Below, one piece after another: positions 34,245 to 44,300 of a DNA stretch of 64,000 nt (position 1 is the stretch's first letter; each line of letters opens with the position of its first letter). The notes under the pieces were generated by a model, which did not search any database, had not been told where the DNA came from, and saw nothing but the letters and a program-made list of their open reading frames with translations. Made by a program: the position numbers and the translations under genes. Where the stretch lies: positions 50,650 through 114,649 of the forward strand of contig JBBTET010000020.1 of the NCBI GenBank assembly GCA_038042195.1. Direction: 5' to 3'. This DNA comes from JACRIM01 sp038042195 (lineage in GTDB: Bacteria > Planctomycetota > Phycisphaerae > UBA1845 > UTPLA1).

Positions 34245-34739
34245 CTAGCCGCCGGAATGCTGGAGGCGCTTAAGTAGTTGAATCTGCCCCGCGTGGTACA
34301 CGTCGTGGTGCGCCACACCAAGTATGAGATCGAGCACTGTCACGCTTGGTCCGCCGCGTGTCGCTGCCAATTCACTTTCACGGGTGCTTTCAATCGCTCG
34401 ACGCAGTTTGACGTGTTCGCCCTCCAGGATAGCCGTCGCCTCGCGCCACGCCTTCTCGGTGATGGGCTTGGGTAATGAGAACCAGTTGCTCCCCGTCAGT
34501 GGAAACGATCCGCGCTTCTCGCCCAGGAGCCGACGTCGCACGACGTACTTGTAGTAGGCTGCGTGCAGCGTGATTTCCCAGATGCCCTTGCGATCGCGGG
34601 AGGGCTTCCACGCCGCCTGCGCTGCGGACAGCCCGCGAATCGAACCCTTTAGATTCGGCCCGTGCCAGGAGCGACGGTGGTAGGCCTGCTCCAGATTTTG
34701 AAGAAGCATCGCCATCACGTCGCCTGATGTTTTCGCCAC
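34245..34739 (-). CDS. DinB-family protein
   Basis: A 164-residue four-helix-bundle protein of the DinB/YfiT group. The metal-site histidines are recognisable: one in WEITLHAAYYK, and two in the late helix GVAHHDVYHAGQIQLLKRL. Such proteins are metal-dependent thiol transferases or of unknown activity. It starts with GTG 34739, 13 bases after the end of the membrane-protein gene upstream on the same strand, so they form a two-gene unit. It converges with the manganese microprotein gene (11 bases apart). Confidence 0.85.
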   Translation of the reverse strand: MAKTSGDVMAMLLQNLEQAYHRRSWHGPNLKGSIRGLSAAQAAWKPSRDRKGIWEITLHAAYYKYVVRRRLLGEKRGSFPLTGSNWFSLPKPITEKAWREATAILEGEHVKLRRAIESTRESELAATRGGPSVTVLDLILGVAHHDVYHAGQIQLLKRLQHSGG

Positions 34740-34752
34740 GACAGCGTCCTCG

Positions 34753-35268
34753 TCATGTGGTCCGCGTGCAGGAATGCCAGTGGCTCATCAGGACGACGAC
34801 GAACCAAAGCCCGCCCATGCCATAGGCGACCACGGCATACCAGCCTTGCCCGGGCCACTGCGCCGCCATCGTCTCCACTGCGAGCGTCGCGGCAATGGTG
34901 TAGAAAAGTACGAACACCAACAGGAAGCTGCCGAAGAAATACCGATCGGTGTCGCGCGTCTTTTGATTGCGTTCCAACCACGCCTCCCACGTCACCACGC
35001 CTTCGATGTGCGGCTCGACGTGGTCCTTCAGATATTTGCCGGCCCGGATGATGGAGTTTTGCTCCATGACGAAGGCGAGCATCAACACCAGAATCAGAAA
35101 CGGCATCGAGCCGCTCGCATAAGTCGAGCTGAACTCTCGCGCCGCGAACCCCGCCGCCGGTACGAAGAGGGTTCCCAGGATCAACAGGATAAAGATTCGC
35201 GCCTTGCTCGCCCTAATCTCGTCCCGAAGCGTCAAATACTGCTGCTTCATGAACTCATCCGCGGACAT
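34753..35268 (-). CDS. Integral membrane protein of unknown function
   Basis: A 171-residue protein with four predicted membrane helices in two pairs: IFILLILGTLFVPAAGFA and MPFLILVLMLAFVMEQ, then FFGSFLLVFVLFYTIAAT and WYAVVAYGMGGLWFVVVLM. The loop between pairs is charged (IRAGKYLKDHVEPHIEG). The N-terminus MKQQYLTLRDEIRASKARI is an amphipathic helix. ATG 35268 is chosen because AAGGAG lies just upstream on the reverse strand; the open frame extends further without support. No family recognised. Confidence 0.75.
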   Translation of the reverse strand: MSADEFMKQQYLTLRDEIRASKARIFILLILGTLFVPAAGFAAREFSSTYASGSMPFLILVLMLAFVMEQNSIIRAGKYLKDHVEPHIEGVVTWEAWLERNQKTRDTDRYFFGSFLLVFVLFYTIAATLAVETMAAQWPGQGWYAVVAYGMGGLWFVVVLMSHWHSCTRTT

Positions 35269-35383
35269 GATGAACTCCTTGAAAATCGGACCGTCACGCC
35301 GGGCGACACCCGACACGCGAGCCGATGGGAACCATTGTACCGATCCTCGGTGCGTCAAGGCGAAGCGGTACTATTGTTCCCGA

Positions 35384-37909
35384 TCACACCTGCTGTGGCT
35401 TCGGCGTCACGCCCGGTGCCGACGCCGTGACGGCCTTGCCCGATTCATCCGTCGATTTCGCGCGCACTTTGTGCAGAAGCTCCACGCCATCGCCGGCGGC
35501 CAAGCCCTTCTGGCACACCCACACGATCCGGGCCGCCTTGTCGTACCACCAGCCGCCCGACGACTTCTCAAAGGCCTTGCGCCCCTTGCACTGCGACAAC
35601 GGTTGCCCCGCCGCCGCCACGGCCGCCGGTGCCTTGGCGATGCCCATGAACTTGAGCCGGTATCGCTCCGGGGCAAAACCATCCGTCCCGCGCCGCGAGA
35701 CCAATCGCAGCGTCGTCACGTCGGCCTCGCGCCCCACGGAATACTCCTCCAAAGCGAACTCGCCGCGCTGATGGTCGTGGCTGCGTCCGTCGTCCTGATA
35801 GAACCACCCGGTACCATCGCCCGGATAGATTGCCAGCGTCAACTCCTGAATGAGTTGGCCATCGACGAATTGAACCACGTCGCGCATTGGAATGATCGCG
35901 CCGGCCTTTGCGAACATCGGGATCGTCGACAGGTCCGTCGGAATCTCCAACTCGCCGCCGCCGACCCGCGCTCGGCCGTCCTCGACGTCGAACCATTCGC
36001 CCTCCGGGAGGGCCACCTTGCGAGTCGTCGCCCCCTCTTGCACCACCGGGGCAACGAACAACTGACGACCAAACATGAACTCATGCTCGCAGCGATGCAC
36101 GTTCGCAGCCGTCGGATAGTCAAGCATCACCGGTCGCATGATCGGCAGACCGGTCTGCGACGTGTGATGGAACTCGGTGTAGAGATATGGCAAGAGCCGA
36201 TAGCGAAGTTCGATCGCGCGGCGATTGTGTTTCTCATGCTTCTTGCCGAACGACCACGGATCCTGCTCTCGCCCGCCAGCCGTATGAACGCGACACAGCG
36301 GATAGAAGATGCCCAGTTGCAGCCACCGCGTGAACAACTCCGGCGACGGATAGCCGCGGAAGCCGCCGATGTCCGCCCCGCAAAACGTAACGCCCGACAG
36401 CCCCATGTTCAGCAGCATGGGGATGCTCATCCGAAGCTGTTCCCAGCTTGAGAGATTGTCGCCGGTCCAGACGGCCGCGTAGCGTTGCACGCCGGAATAG
36501 CCGGCTCGCGTGAGTACAAAGGCTCGCTCATTCGCACGCAACGACTCCATCCCTTGGAGCGTGGCCCGCGCCATCTGCATGCCATAGACGTTGTGGCACT
36601 CACGATGGTCCGACGCCTGCCCTTCGTTCGCGAAACGCACTGACAACGGCAGCGTCTTCTCCTCGCGCCCCAGATCGGCCGGCTCGTTCATATCGTTCCA
36701 GATTCCGGTGACGCCCGCGTCGAGCAACTCACGGTACAACTCGCCCCACCACACCCGTGTCGACTCATTTGTGAAGTCGGGAAACACCGACTCGCCCGGC
36801 CACACTTTGCCGACATGAACCTCGCCATCTTCGCCGCGCAGGAAGTGGTCGCCCTTGAGGCCGGAGTCGTACACGCCATAGCCCGGCTCGGCCTTCAGCC
36901 CCGGATCGATGATCGTCACCGTCTTAAAGCCCTTGCGAGCCAAACCCTTCATCAGGGCTGCCGGTTTGGCGAATCGCTTGGGATGCCAGGTGAAGCAGCG
37001 GAAGCCGTCCATGTAGTCGATGTCGATGTAGATCGTGTCGCAGGGGATCTTGCGTTTGCGAAACTCCTTGGCGATCTTTTCGACGCGCTTCGCGGATTCG
37101 TAGCTCCAGCGGCACTGCTGATATCCCAGAGACCACATCGGCGGCAACGCCTGCGTGCCAACGAGCAATGCGTAGTGCTTCACCACGTCGACCGGCGTCG
37201 GACCGGGGATGAAATAGTAATTCATCTCGCCGCCGTCCGCACCGAAGGACCAACTCGTGCGCGACGACTTACCCAGATCGAACGACGAGCGGAACGTGTT
37301 ATCAAAAAAGAGGCCGTAGGCATGGCCGCCGTTCAGGCAGATGACGAAGGGATGCGACTGATACAACGGATCGCTCCACGGGTCGTGCTCCGCCGCGTCG
37401 GTGTTCCAGTTGACGATGGCTGTGTTGCGCTTGTCGAGCGGACAGCCCTTCTCGCCGAGGCCGAAGAAGTGATCTTGGTCGCGCAGACTCATCCAGCATC
37501 GAACCTCGTCGCCGGCCCAAGCGACGCCTCTGATCGGATCCTCTCCTGCAATCAGCCGCCCGCGCGCATCGTGAAACGAAATCCGGCACGGGTTGCGCGC
37601 GATTTGAACGCACATGCTGTCAGTAATGAGTTCGATATGATCGGCCTTGTCATGCACCTGCCACGAGGGTGATCGTGTTGATTCGTTTTCGACCGCCCAG
37701 GAAAAGTCCCGGCCGAACGACCCGCGCGGCGCGACGCGTACTCGAACGATGCCGCCCTCGCATACGGTGATCCGGACCTGCGATTCGCCGCAGGTGACCA
37801 ACAAGTCGTTGCCCACTCGCCGATGGTCCGTGACCGCTCCGAGGCTCTGCCAACCATTCGTGGAGTGGTGCGTCACGGGAATGCTCTCTATGACCGCTAG
37901 TTGACTCAT
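35384..37909 (-). CDS. GH31 alpha-glucosidase
   Basis: An 841-residue family 31 glycoside hydrolase that removes alpha-linked glucose (or xylose) from ends of oligosaccharides. The nucleophile Asp406 stands in GIWNDMNEPA and the acid/base Asp484 in WTGDNLSSWEQL. The block YIDIDYMDGFRCFTWHPKRF is typical of GH31. An N-terminal beta domain and a C-terminal beta domain (EYSVGREADVTTL) flank the barrel. No signal peptide, so it acts in the cytoplasm on imported sugar. ATG 37909 is preferred over TTG 37921. A LacI-type operator lies at 37983-38002, placing it in the alpha-glucan regulon. Alpha-xylosidase is the main alternative, but the company favours alpha-glucosidase. Confidence 0.93.
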   Translation of the reverse strand: MSQLAVIESIPVTHHSTNGWQSLGAVTDHRRVGNDLLVTCGESQVRITVCEGGIVRVRVAPRGSFGRDFSWAVENESTRSPSWQVHDKADHIELITDSMCVQIARNPCRISFHDARGRLIAGEDPIRGVAWAGDEVRCWMSLRDQDHFFGLGEKGCPLDKRNTAIVNWNTDAAEHDPWSDPLYQSHPFVICLNGGHAYGLFFDNTFRSSFDLGKSSRTSWSFGADGGEMNYYFIPGPTPVDVVKHYALLVGTQALPPMWSLGYQQCRWSYESAKRVEKIAKEFRKRKIPCDTIYIDIDYMDGFRCFTWHPKRFAKPAALMKGLARKGFKTVTIIDPGLKAEPGYGVYDSGLKGDHFLRGEDGEVHVGKVWPGESVFPDFTNESTRVWWGELYRELLDAGVTGIWNDMNEPADLGREEKTLPLSVRFANEGQASDHRECHNVYGMQMARATLQGMESLRANERAFVLTRAGYSGVQRYAAVWTGDNLSSWEQLRMSIPMLLNMGLSGVTFCGADIGGFRGYPSPELFTRWLQLGIFYPLCRVHTAGGREQDPWSFGKKHEKHNRRAIELRYRLLPYLYTEFHHTSQTGLPIMRPVMLDYPTAANVHRCEHEFMFGRQLFVAPVVQEGATTRKVALPEGEWFDVEDGRARVGGGELEIPTDLSTIPMFAKAGAIIPMRDVVQFVDGQLIQELTLAIYPGDGTGWFYQDDGRSHDHQRGEFALEEYSVGREADVTTLRLVSRRGTDGFAPERYRLKFMGIAKAPAAVAAAGQPLSQCKGRKAFEKSSGGWWYDKAARIVWVCQKGLAAGDGVELLHKVRAKSTDESGKAVTASAPGVTPKPQQV

Positions 37910-37982
37910 GGGAGAATCCAATCCGGATGAAAATCGCTCAACTCACGACAGGCGAGTCTCCGGTCTAGGGTATGTTTCCGCA

Positions 37983-38002
37983 CAGGTAAAACATTTTACC
38001 TG
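37983..38002. promoter_or_regulatory. LacI-type operator O1, upstream of GH31
   Basis: Nine-base inverted arms CAGGTAAAA and TTTTACCTG around a central CA. The core GTAAAACATTTTAC (37986-37999) matches the consensus GTAAAACGTTTTAC in 13 of 14 positions. Confidence 0.85.
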
Positions 38003-38077
38003 ATTCAGCCGGCCACTTCAACCCGGTGGGACAGGCTCTAGGCGACGATTTGGGTCCGGTTTACATGGGATCACGGC

Positions 38078-38938
38078 TCAACCCTTGACCGCACCCATGC
38101 TCAACCCGCTCACGAACTGTTTTTGGGCCGTGAAGAAGAGCACGATGCACGGGATCATCGTCACGATACTCGCCGCCATAAGGAAATGTGCCTCGCGGAA
38201 ATCCCCGTAGGTGTTCTGAAACGAATTGAGTGCCACCGCCAGCGTCATGTTCTCCTCGCTTTGGAGGTAAATGAGTGGACCGAGAAAATCATTCCACACA
38301 CCGATGAAGGTGAAGATGGCCGTGATGGCAATCACCGGCTTGCAGATCGGCAACATGATCTGCGCCCAGATGCGAACATGACCGCAGCCGTCGATCCGCG
38401 CCGCCTCGATCAGGGCTTCGGGCACCTGCGCGAAGAATTGGCGAAACATGAAGATGAAGAACGGCGTGCCGAAAAAGAGCGGCACCACCAGCGGGGCCAT
38501 GGTGTCGATCCAGCCGAACGAGCGGAACATGATGAACAGCGGGATCATCGTCACCTGCGCCGGGAGCATCATGGTGGCGATCATCAGTATGAACGTCGCC
38601 TCGCGCCCTCTGAATCGCAACTTCGCAAAGGAATATCCCACGAGGCTGCACGACACGATCTGCCCGACCACGCAGAGCGTCGTGATGATGATGGTGTTCG
38701 AGAGTGCATCGAGAAAGCCGTACCACGGGCGACTGCCCATGCGTTTGAGAGCGTCGTAATAATTGTGCCACTGCGGATCGCTCGGCAGCCAGTTGAACGT
38801 GCTCGCCGAGCCAGACGAACTGGCTTCTGCCGGAGTCGAGAGGCTGGTCACCAGCATCCACCAGAAGGGAAAGATCATTCCGACGCTGCCGAGGACCAGC
38901 AGCGCGACGGCCCCAAGATTGCGCATTCGATTGCTCAT
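38078..38938 (-). CDS. Sugar ABC transporter permease (MalG-like)
   Basis: A 286-residue permease with six membrane helices and the cytoplasmic EAA loop EAARIDGCGHVRIWAQIMLP that docks the ATPase. It belongs to the carbohydrate uptake CUT1 group and pairs with the MalF-type half of the adjacent fusion protein. The ATG at 38938 overlaps the stop of that gene (ATGA, 38935-38938), so the longer open frame reaching 39364 is a shadow. No ABC ATPase gene is nearby; a shared MsmK/UgpC-type ATPase is implied. Confidence 0.95.
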   Translation of the reverse strand: MSNRMRNLGAVALLVLGSVGMIFPFWWMLVTSLSTPAEASSSGSASTFNWLPSDPQWHNYYDALKRMGSRPWYGFLDALSNTIIITTLCVVGQIVSCSLVGYSFAKLRFRGREATFILMIATMMLPAQVTMIPLFIMFRSFGWIDTMAPLVVPLFFGTPFFIFMFRQFFAQVPEALIEAARIDGCGHVRIWAQIMLPICKPVIAITAIFTFIGVWNDFLGPLIYLQSEENMTLAVALNSFQNTYGDFREAHFLMAASIVTMIPCIVLFFTAQKQFVSGLSMGAVKG

Positions 38939-41319
38939 GACTTTAGCGCCTCGTAGTAGACGAATCGCTTGGTGCCTTTCATGACGATCAACGTGAGCGT
39001 GAGGATGATGAGCAAAAGTAGCCATGCCATCGCGGATGAATAGCCCATCTCGTGAAAGTCGAACGCCTGATTGTATAGGTACACGACGTAAAACCGCGTG
39101 GAGTGGCCCGGGCCGCCGCCGGTCATCACATACGCCTGCGTAAACACTTGAAACGACCCGATGATGGCCATGATGAAGTTGAAGAACAGCACCGGGCTGA
39201 GCATCGGCAGCGTCACATTGCGAAATCGCTTCCACCCCAGGGCACCGTCGATGGCCGCTGCTTCGTATAAGTCCTTGGGGATGCCTTTCAATCCCGCCAA
39301 GTAGATCATCATCGTGCCGCCGATGGCCCAGAGGTTGATGAATGCAAACGCCGGCACGCCCCACGCTTCGGCGTCCTTCTCAAAACACGCCGGCATGTGC
39401 AGCGCCGCCGGCAGGATCGGATCGAGCACCGCTTTCATCAGGCCGTGTTCGTGGTGGAAGACCCACTTCCACATCACCGCCATGCCCACGCCGGCCAGCA
39501 CGCCCGGCAGATACCAGATCGAGCGAAACACACCCATCCAGCGGCTTTCGCGGTTCATCAGCATCGCTGCGATGAGCGCCGCGATCTGCCCCGTCGGCAC
39601 CGTCAGAATGGCATACCACGTCGTCGCCCTCAGTGCCCGATAGAACGTCGCGTCTCTGGCAAACAGTGATCGGAAATTATCCCAGCCGACGAACTGCGCG
39701 TGCTCCAGCGTCGTCAGCGAACTCCACCGGCAGAACGAAAGCACCAGCGACAGCAACACCGGAAACGCCGTAAATGCCATGAATCCGATCACCCATGGCG
39801 AGATCATCCCCATGCCTGCGACTTCTTCAGCCAAGTCTCCACCGCGCGGCCGATTGCGCCACCACAACACGCCGACGACGGCAACGATCAACCCCATCGG
39901 GATCGCCACGCCGGATATCACTGCGACCCACGGCACCACACGCTCATCTGTTGCCACATCTGCCCGGCGCGAGTTCTCCGTCCACTCCCGTTCGACGCGC
40001 TTCAGTACCGACTCAATCGGTCGGCCCAGTTTGAAAATCTCCTCCAGCCCCACACGAAGCTGCTGTTGAAACTCCGGGTCGGGCGGGAAGTCCGTCGGCT
40101 CCGCGTGGTCCGCCGCCGTCAGGAAGACGCCTGCATTTTTCGGTTGCTTCGTCCGCTCCGCCTCCACGGCTGCTTCAGCCACTTTTCGCAAAACAGGTAT
40201 CGCCAGCCCCGCGTCGGCCATGAGCGCCTGCCCTCGCGCACCGGCGAGGTACTTCACGAACCGCCACGACTCCGACTTGTGCTTGCCGGCCTGCGCGATG
40301 CCCCAGGCCACCGTGAACACCCCGTTTCGCGGCTCCAGACCTTTCACCTGCGGCAACGGTGCGAGGTCCCAGTCGAATGAATCTATCTGCTGGAAGATGG
40401 GTGCCTTCCACCGGCCATACGGCCCGGTCATGCCGACGTTGCCTGCGAGGAATGGCTCCTGCATTGTCTCAAGCTGTGTCTTGGCCGAGACGAGCGTGCG
40501 CTTCTCGGCGTGAAACCAATCCTGCAATTTTTTGAGCGGCTCGTGCAGTAGTGGATCGTTGAAGTGATATGGCTGCGACCAGCCTGGCGATGCGAAGTCG
40601 ATGTGATGCGTCCAGCAATAGATGCGAACCATCTGCTCCCAACTCACGAAGTCCGCGCCGTAGCAGCCAGGCAACTTCGCAATCGCCCGCGCTGCCGTGA
40701 TGAATTCCTCCCACGTCCAACCCGTTGGCGAAGGCTCCGGCACGCCGGCTCGTTTGAAGAGGTCTTTGTTGTAATAGAAGCCGACCGTCGTGAAGTCCTT
40801 CGGCAGGCCGACGAGCTTGCCGCGACCGACCTGCCCCGTCGACTCCTCCACGCGAAAACACTTCACCACCGCCGGGAAGAAGTCGTCGAGGTTCACCGTG
40901 GGGATGTTTCGCGCCTTGTCGTCGGCGATCAGGCTCTCGACATCGGCCAGTAGATTCTTGCGCGCCAGATCGGAGACGTTTTCCAGGCCGAGATAAAACA
41001 CGTCCGGGGGGTCGCCCGCGGCGAACATGGTTTGCAACTTTGTGCGCACCAACGCCGCCTGGCCCAGATTGATTCGTAATACCTTGACGTCCTTGTTCTC
41101 TGGAAGCTGCTCGAAATCCTCCACCAGTCGGCGAACGATGTCATCCTCCCCCTTGTCGCCCCAGTGCAAGACGCGAATCACCGTGCGACCGTCGGCATCG
41201 GACTTTTTGGTGATCCAACGATATCCCCGCCAGCCAAACGCAAACACGACCAGCGCCACCGCGGCAATCGCCACCGCGGCCCGCGCGCCCCTCGTGATTT
41301 GTTGGACGAATCCTTGCAA
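38935..41319 (-). CDS. Fused sugar-binding protein and MalF-like ABC permease
   Basis: A 794-residue fusion. A membrane helix (about 13-34, with no signal-peptidase site seen) anchors an extracellular CUT1 binding domain (about 45-455: VIRVLHWGDKGEDDIVRRLV, FAAGDPPDVFYLGLENV, the DFTTVGFYYNKDLFKRAG block). A second helix (about 465-487) returns the chain to the cytoplasm. The MalF-type permease (about 505-794) has six helices and the EAA loop at about 686 (EAAAIDGALGWKRFRNVTLP). The topology is self-consistent: binding domain outside, permease ends inside. Start is TTG 41319 after GGCGAGG, 37 bases past the GH13 stop; an upstream CTG is the alternative. Fusion fixes one binding protein to each transporter. 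Confidence 0.9.
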   Translation of the reverse strand: MQGFVQQITRGARAAVAIAAVALVVFAFGWRGYRWITKKSDADGRTVIRVLHWGDKGEDDIVRRLVEDFEQLPENKDVKVLRINLGQAALVRTKLQTMFAAGDPPDVFYLGLENVSDLARKNLLADVESLIADDKARNIPTVNLDDFFPAVVKCFRVEESTGQVGRGKLVGLPKDFTTVGFYYNKDLFKRAGVPEPSPTGWTWEEFITAARAIAKLPGCYGADFVSWEQMVRIYCWTHHIDFASPGWSQPYHFNDPLLHEPLKKLQDWFHAEKRTLVSAKTQLETMQEPFLAGNVGMTGPYGRWKAPIFQQIDSFDWDLAPLPQVKGLEPRNGVFTVAWGIAQAGKHKSESWRFVKYLAGARGQALMADAGLAIPVLRKVAEAAVEAERTKQPKNAGVFLTAADHAEPTDFPPDPEFQQQLRVGLEEIFKLGRPIESVLKRVEREWTENSRRADVATDERVVPWVAVISGVAIPMGLIVAVVGVLWWRNRPRGGDLAEEVAGMGMISPWVIGFMAFTAFPVLLSLVLSFCRWSSLTTLEHAQFVGWDNFRSLFARDATFYRALRATTWYAILTVPTGQIAALIAAMLMNRESRWMGVFRSIWYLPGVLAGVGMAVMWKWVFHHEHGLMKAVLDPILPAALHMPACFEKDAEAWGVPAFAFINLWAIGGTMMIYLAGLKGIPKDLYEAAAIDGALGWKRFRNVTLPMLSPVLFFNFIMAIIGSFQVFTQAYVMTGGGPGHSTRFYVVYLYNQAFDFHEMGYSSAMAWLLLLIILTLTLIVMKGTKRFVYYEALKS

Positions 41320-41356
41320 CCGCGCGCCTCGCCGAGTGATTCTCAGGCTTCAAGTT

Positions 41357-44300
41357 CTACGACTTCACGAATATGCCGGCCGTCCTCGGCTCGATCATGC
41401 AGCCGTGCAGCCGGCCTTTCTCAATCTTGAGCGACGACTCGTGTTTGCCGATCGGCCGAACCACCGACCGCGAGATTTCGTCCTTGGCCTCGACCACCTC
41501 GAACGCCATTGGATCATCCACTCGATCCACCTGCGTCCCATCCGGCCACGGCGATTCCAATTCAAGCCGATGCGCATGGTCGCTGTTGTTGAAGACAACG
41601 ACGACGCGCTCGTCATTGAGCGACCGACAATATGCGAACACGCCGTGATCATCGCGTGCCATGAGCGGCTCGAACGATCCAAGCTGCAACGCTGGATAGG
41701 TATTCCGTATCGCAATCAGCCGCTGATGATGCTCGAACAGCCCTGGCTCGATGTGTTCATCCGGGTCGTCAAACGGCATCAAATCGTCCCACCACATCGG
41801 CTTGCGGTCGGATGGGTCATCGGCCCCATACATGCCGACCTCGTCGCCATAGTAGATCATGGGCGCGCCGAGGAACGTCATCTGGAAAGCCACCATCTGC
41901 CGGAATTTCTGGTAGCACTCCGCCGTCGGTCGTTTTACTACATATTTCGGGCCGTTGTCCTGCTGACGATTTGCCTTGTCGTATTCCAGGTCGGGGTTCA
42001 TGAACATTGACGTGACGCGATCGGTGTCGTGGCTGCAATAGAGATTCTGCAGGACGTAGTTCACCTGCGGGGCATACCAAGCGAGATTCCCCAGCAACTC
42101 CTTCTGAAACTCGCTCGGCTTGCTGGCCTTCTTTTGATTCACGAAGAACCGCTGCGCCGCCCGGGCGAAGGGATAGTTCATCACGGCGTCAAACGTCTGG
42201 CCGTCGAGCCACGACTTCGACTCCTCCCAAATCTCGGCGACGATGTACCCATTGGGATTGATCGACTTCACCAGCTTGCGCCAGTCGCGCCAGAAGTTCG
42301 AATTGATGTCCGCCGCAACGTCGAGCCGCCAGCCGTCGATGCCGTCGGAGGGGTCGCCGTCGCCATCGGGGTCCATCCATCGCCGCGTCACCGCGAACAG
42401 ATGCTCGCGCACCGGCTTGGCCAGCCCCAGCGCGTCGTCGTGTTTGAGTCGGGGCAGCGAGCCGTCGTCCTTGTCCCAGGCCTTGTAATGGAAGGGCTTG
42501 AAGCTGGTAATGTCGAACCAGCCGACATACTCCGACTTCTCGCCTTTTTTGAGCACATCCTTGAACGCCCAGAAATCGCGCCCGACGTGGTTGAACACAC
42601 CGTCGAGCACGACCTTGAATCCCTGGCGATGGGCTTCCTTGATGAAGTCGAGAAAGATGCGATCCGTCTGGGACCATTGCCAGGTCTTCGGGTCGGTCGA
42701 CTCCCCTTTGATCTTTCGGAGGCTGTTCTTTACTCCGAAGTAGTCGTCGATGTGCCGATAGTCCGATGCGTCGTACTTGTGCATGGACTCGGCGAGAAAC
42801 ATCGGGTTGAAGTAGATCGCGGTGATGCCCAGCTTTCGCAGATAGGGCAGTTTTTCTTGTACGCCCTGAATGTCGCCGCCGTAGCGTCGGTCGAAGATGA
42901 AATCCCAGAAGTCGCCTGTCTCGACATACTGCTTTGCTGCTTTGGCCTTCGGCCCCTTGAACGCCTTGTACCACTCATGCGTCCACGGCACCGTCGTCGG
43001 GGGGTCATTCGACGCGTCGCCGTTGCGGAATCGCTCGGGGAAAATCTGATACCACACGGCTCGCTTGGCCCAATCTGGTGTTTCGAACGACATGCCGGTG
43101 TCCGGTGCAAAGGGTCTCGGAAACAGCGCGATCTTTTCATTCGCGGCGAAGGAGTGTGGCCCGTCGGCGTCGAGGATGCAATGCTCATTGCCGTCTTCGA
43201 TCAGGAAGGTGTATCGCGGCGGACCACGTCGTGGCGTGCAAACAGCCGACCAATAGTCGAAGCCGTCGCGCGTGCCGGCGTTTGACAGAGGAATCGGCAT
43301 GCCCTCGGTCGCACCTTCGGTGTTGAAGAACTGCGCGGCCACCGCCATTGCGTCACCCGCCAGCGTCCGAATGCGAAGCGTTAATAGTTCATTGCCGATG
43401 CTGGCGAAGTACGACGCATCGGCCGGGTCATGCTTGACTGCCTTCTCGTTCACGTCGTCGGCCTTCGCCGATCCAAGCATGGCGGGATCGATGCCGATGC
43501 GAAAGCCGCTATTAAATCCGCCTTTGCCGTCTGGCTCGCGGTACTTCGGATCGGCGTTTGGGTCTTCGAGAAAGATGCAGCCGTTGACAAGGAATCTGTA
43601 GTGGTAGAGGCCGTCGGGAAGGAGGTACAGCCTCTCAAAGCCTTGACCTTCTGTTTCGTGCATGGGATTCGTGCCGGCCCGCCAGCCGTTGAAGTCTCCA
43701 ACGATCTCCACTCGTTCCACAAGTCGCCCGCGAAGGCCATTCATTGCCTGATCGGGTCGAAATCGAAATCGACAAAAGCCGTCCGTTAGCACACGGGTCT
43801 GCTTCGATACATCGTCAAATGCCACTACGACTTCATTGCGTTGATCCGGAAACGAACTGACCGCCGCCTCATTGGGGTCTCCAAATTGCGACGACGTGCT
43901 TCGAACTGCCAGCGGTGGTCGCGGGTTTGATCTTGCTTCTAAAAAGGCGACCCACACATGACCCGATGCACGGTGAAGCTGAATCGATGGTGAAGGGCGG
44001 CACCAACCTTCAAACTTAGGATACTTGAGATAGTACCCCGCTCCCAGTTCCTGTGTGATCTCGACCGTGTCCTTTACCTCGCCATCGTTGACGCTTAGCT
44101 CGATCACGTAGCGCCCAGGAGCCCCGATAGCCATCAAAGGCCGTTCCAGCGTTGCACAAATCGAAGTGTGCAACTCAGCCCCTTCGCCCGGTGGACCGCC
44201 CGAGATCGTCCATTGGTAGGTTTTGATGGGGTGGCCGCTTCTTGATATGCTCCGAGTCCCATCGAGTACAAATCGATTCAGCGAACATTCTTGAATAGTA

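Noticed and set aside
38939..39364. Longer N-terminus of the MalG-like permease
   Set aside because: It lies wholly inside the overlapping permease fusion gene in another frame; the ATGA overlap at 38935-38938 gives a natural start with a membrane helix.
42029..43285. 418-codon plus-strand frame opposite the GH13 gene
   Set aside because: The GH13 catalytic residues are all in the other strand's frame; this frame has no start signal.
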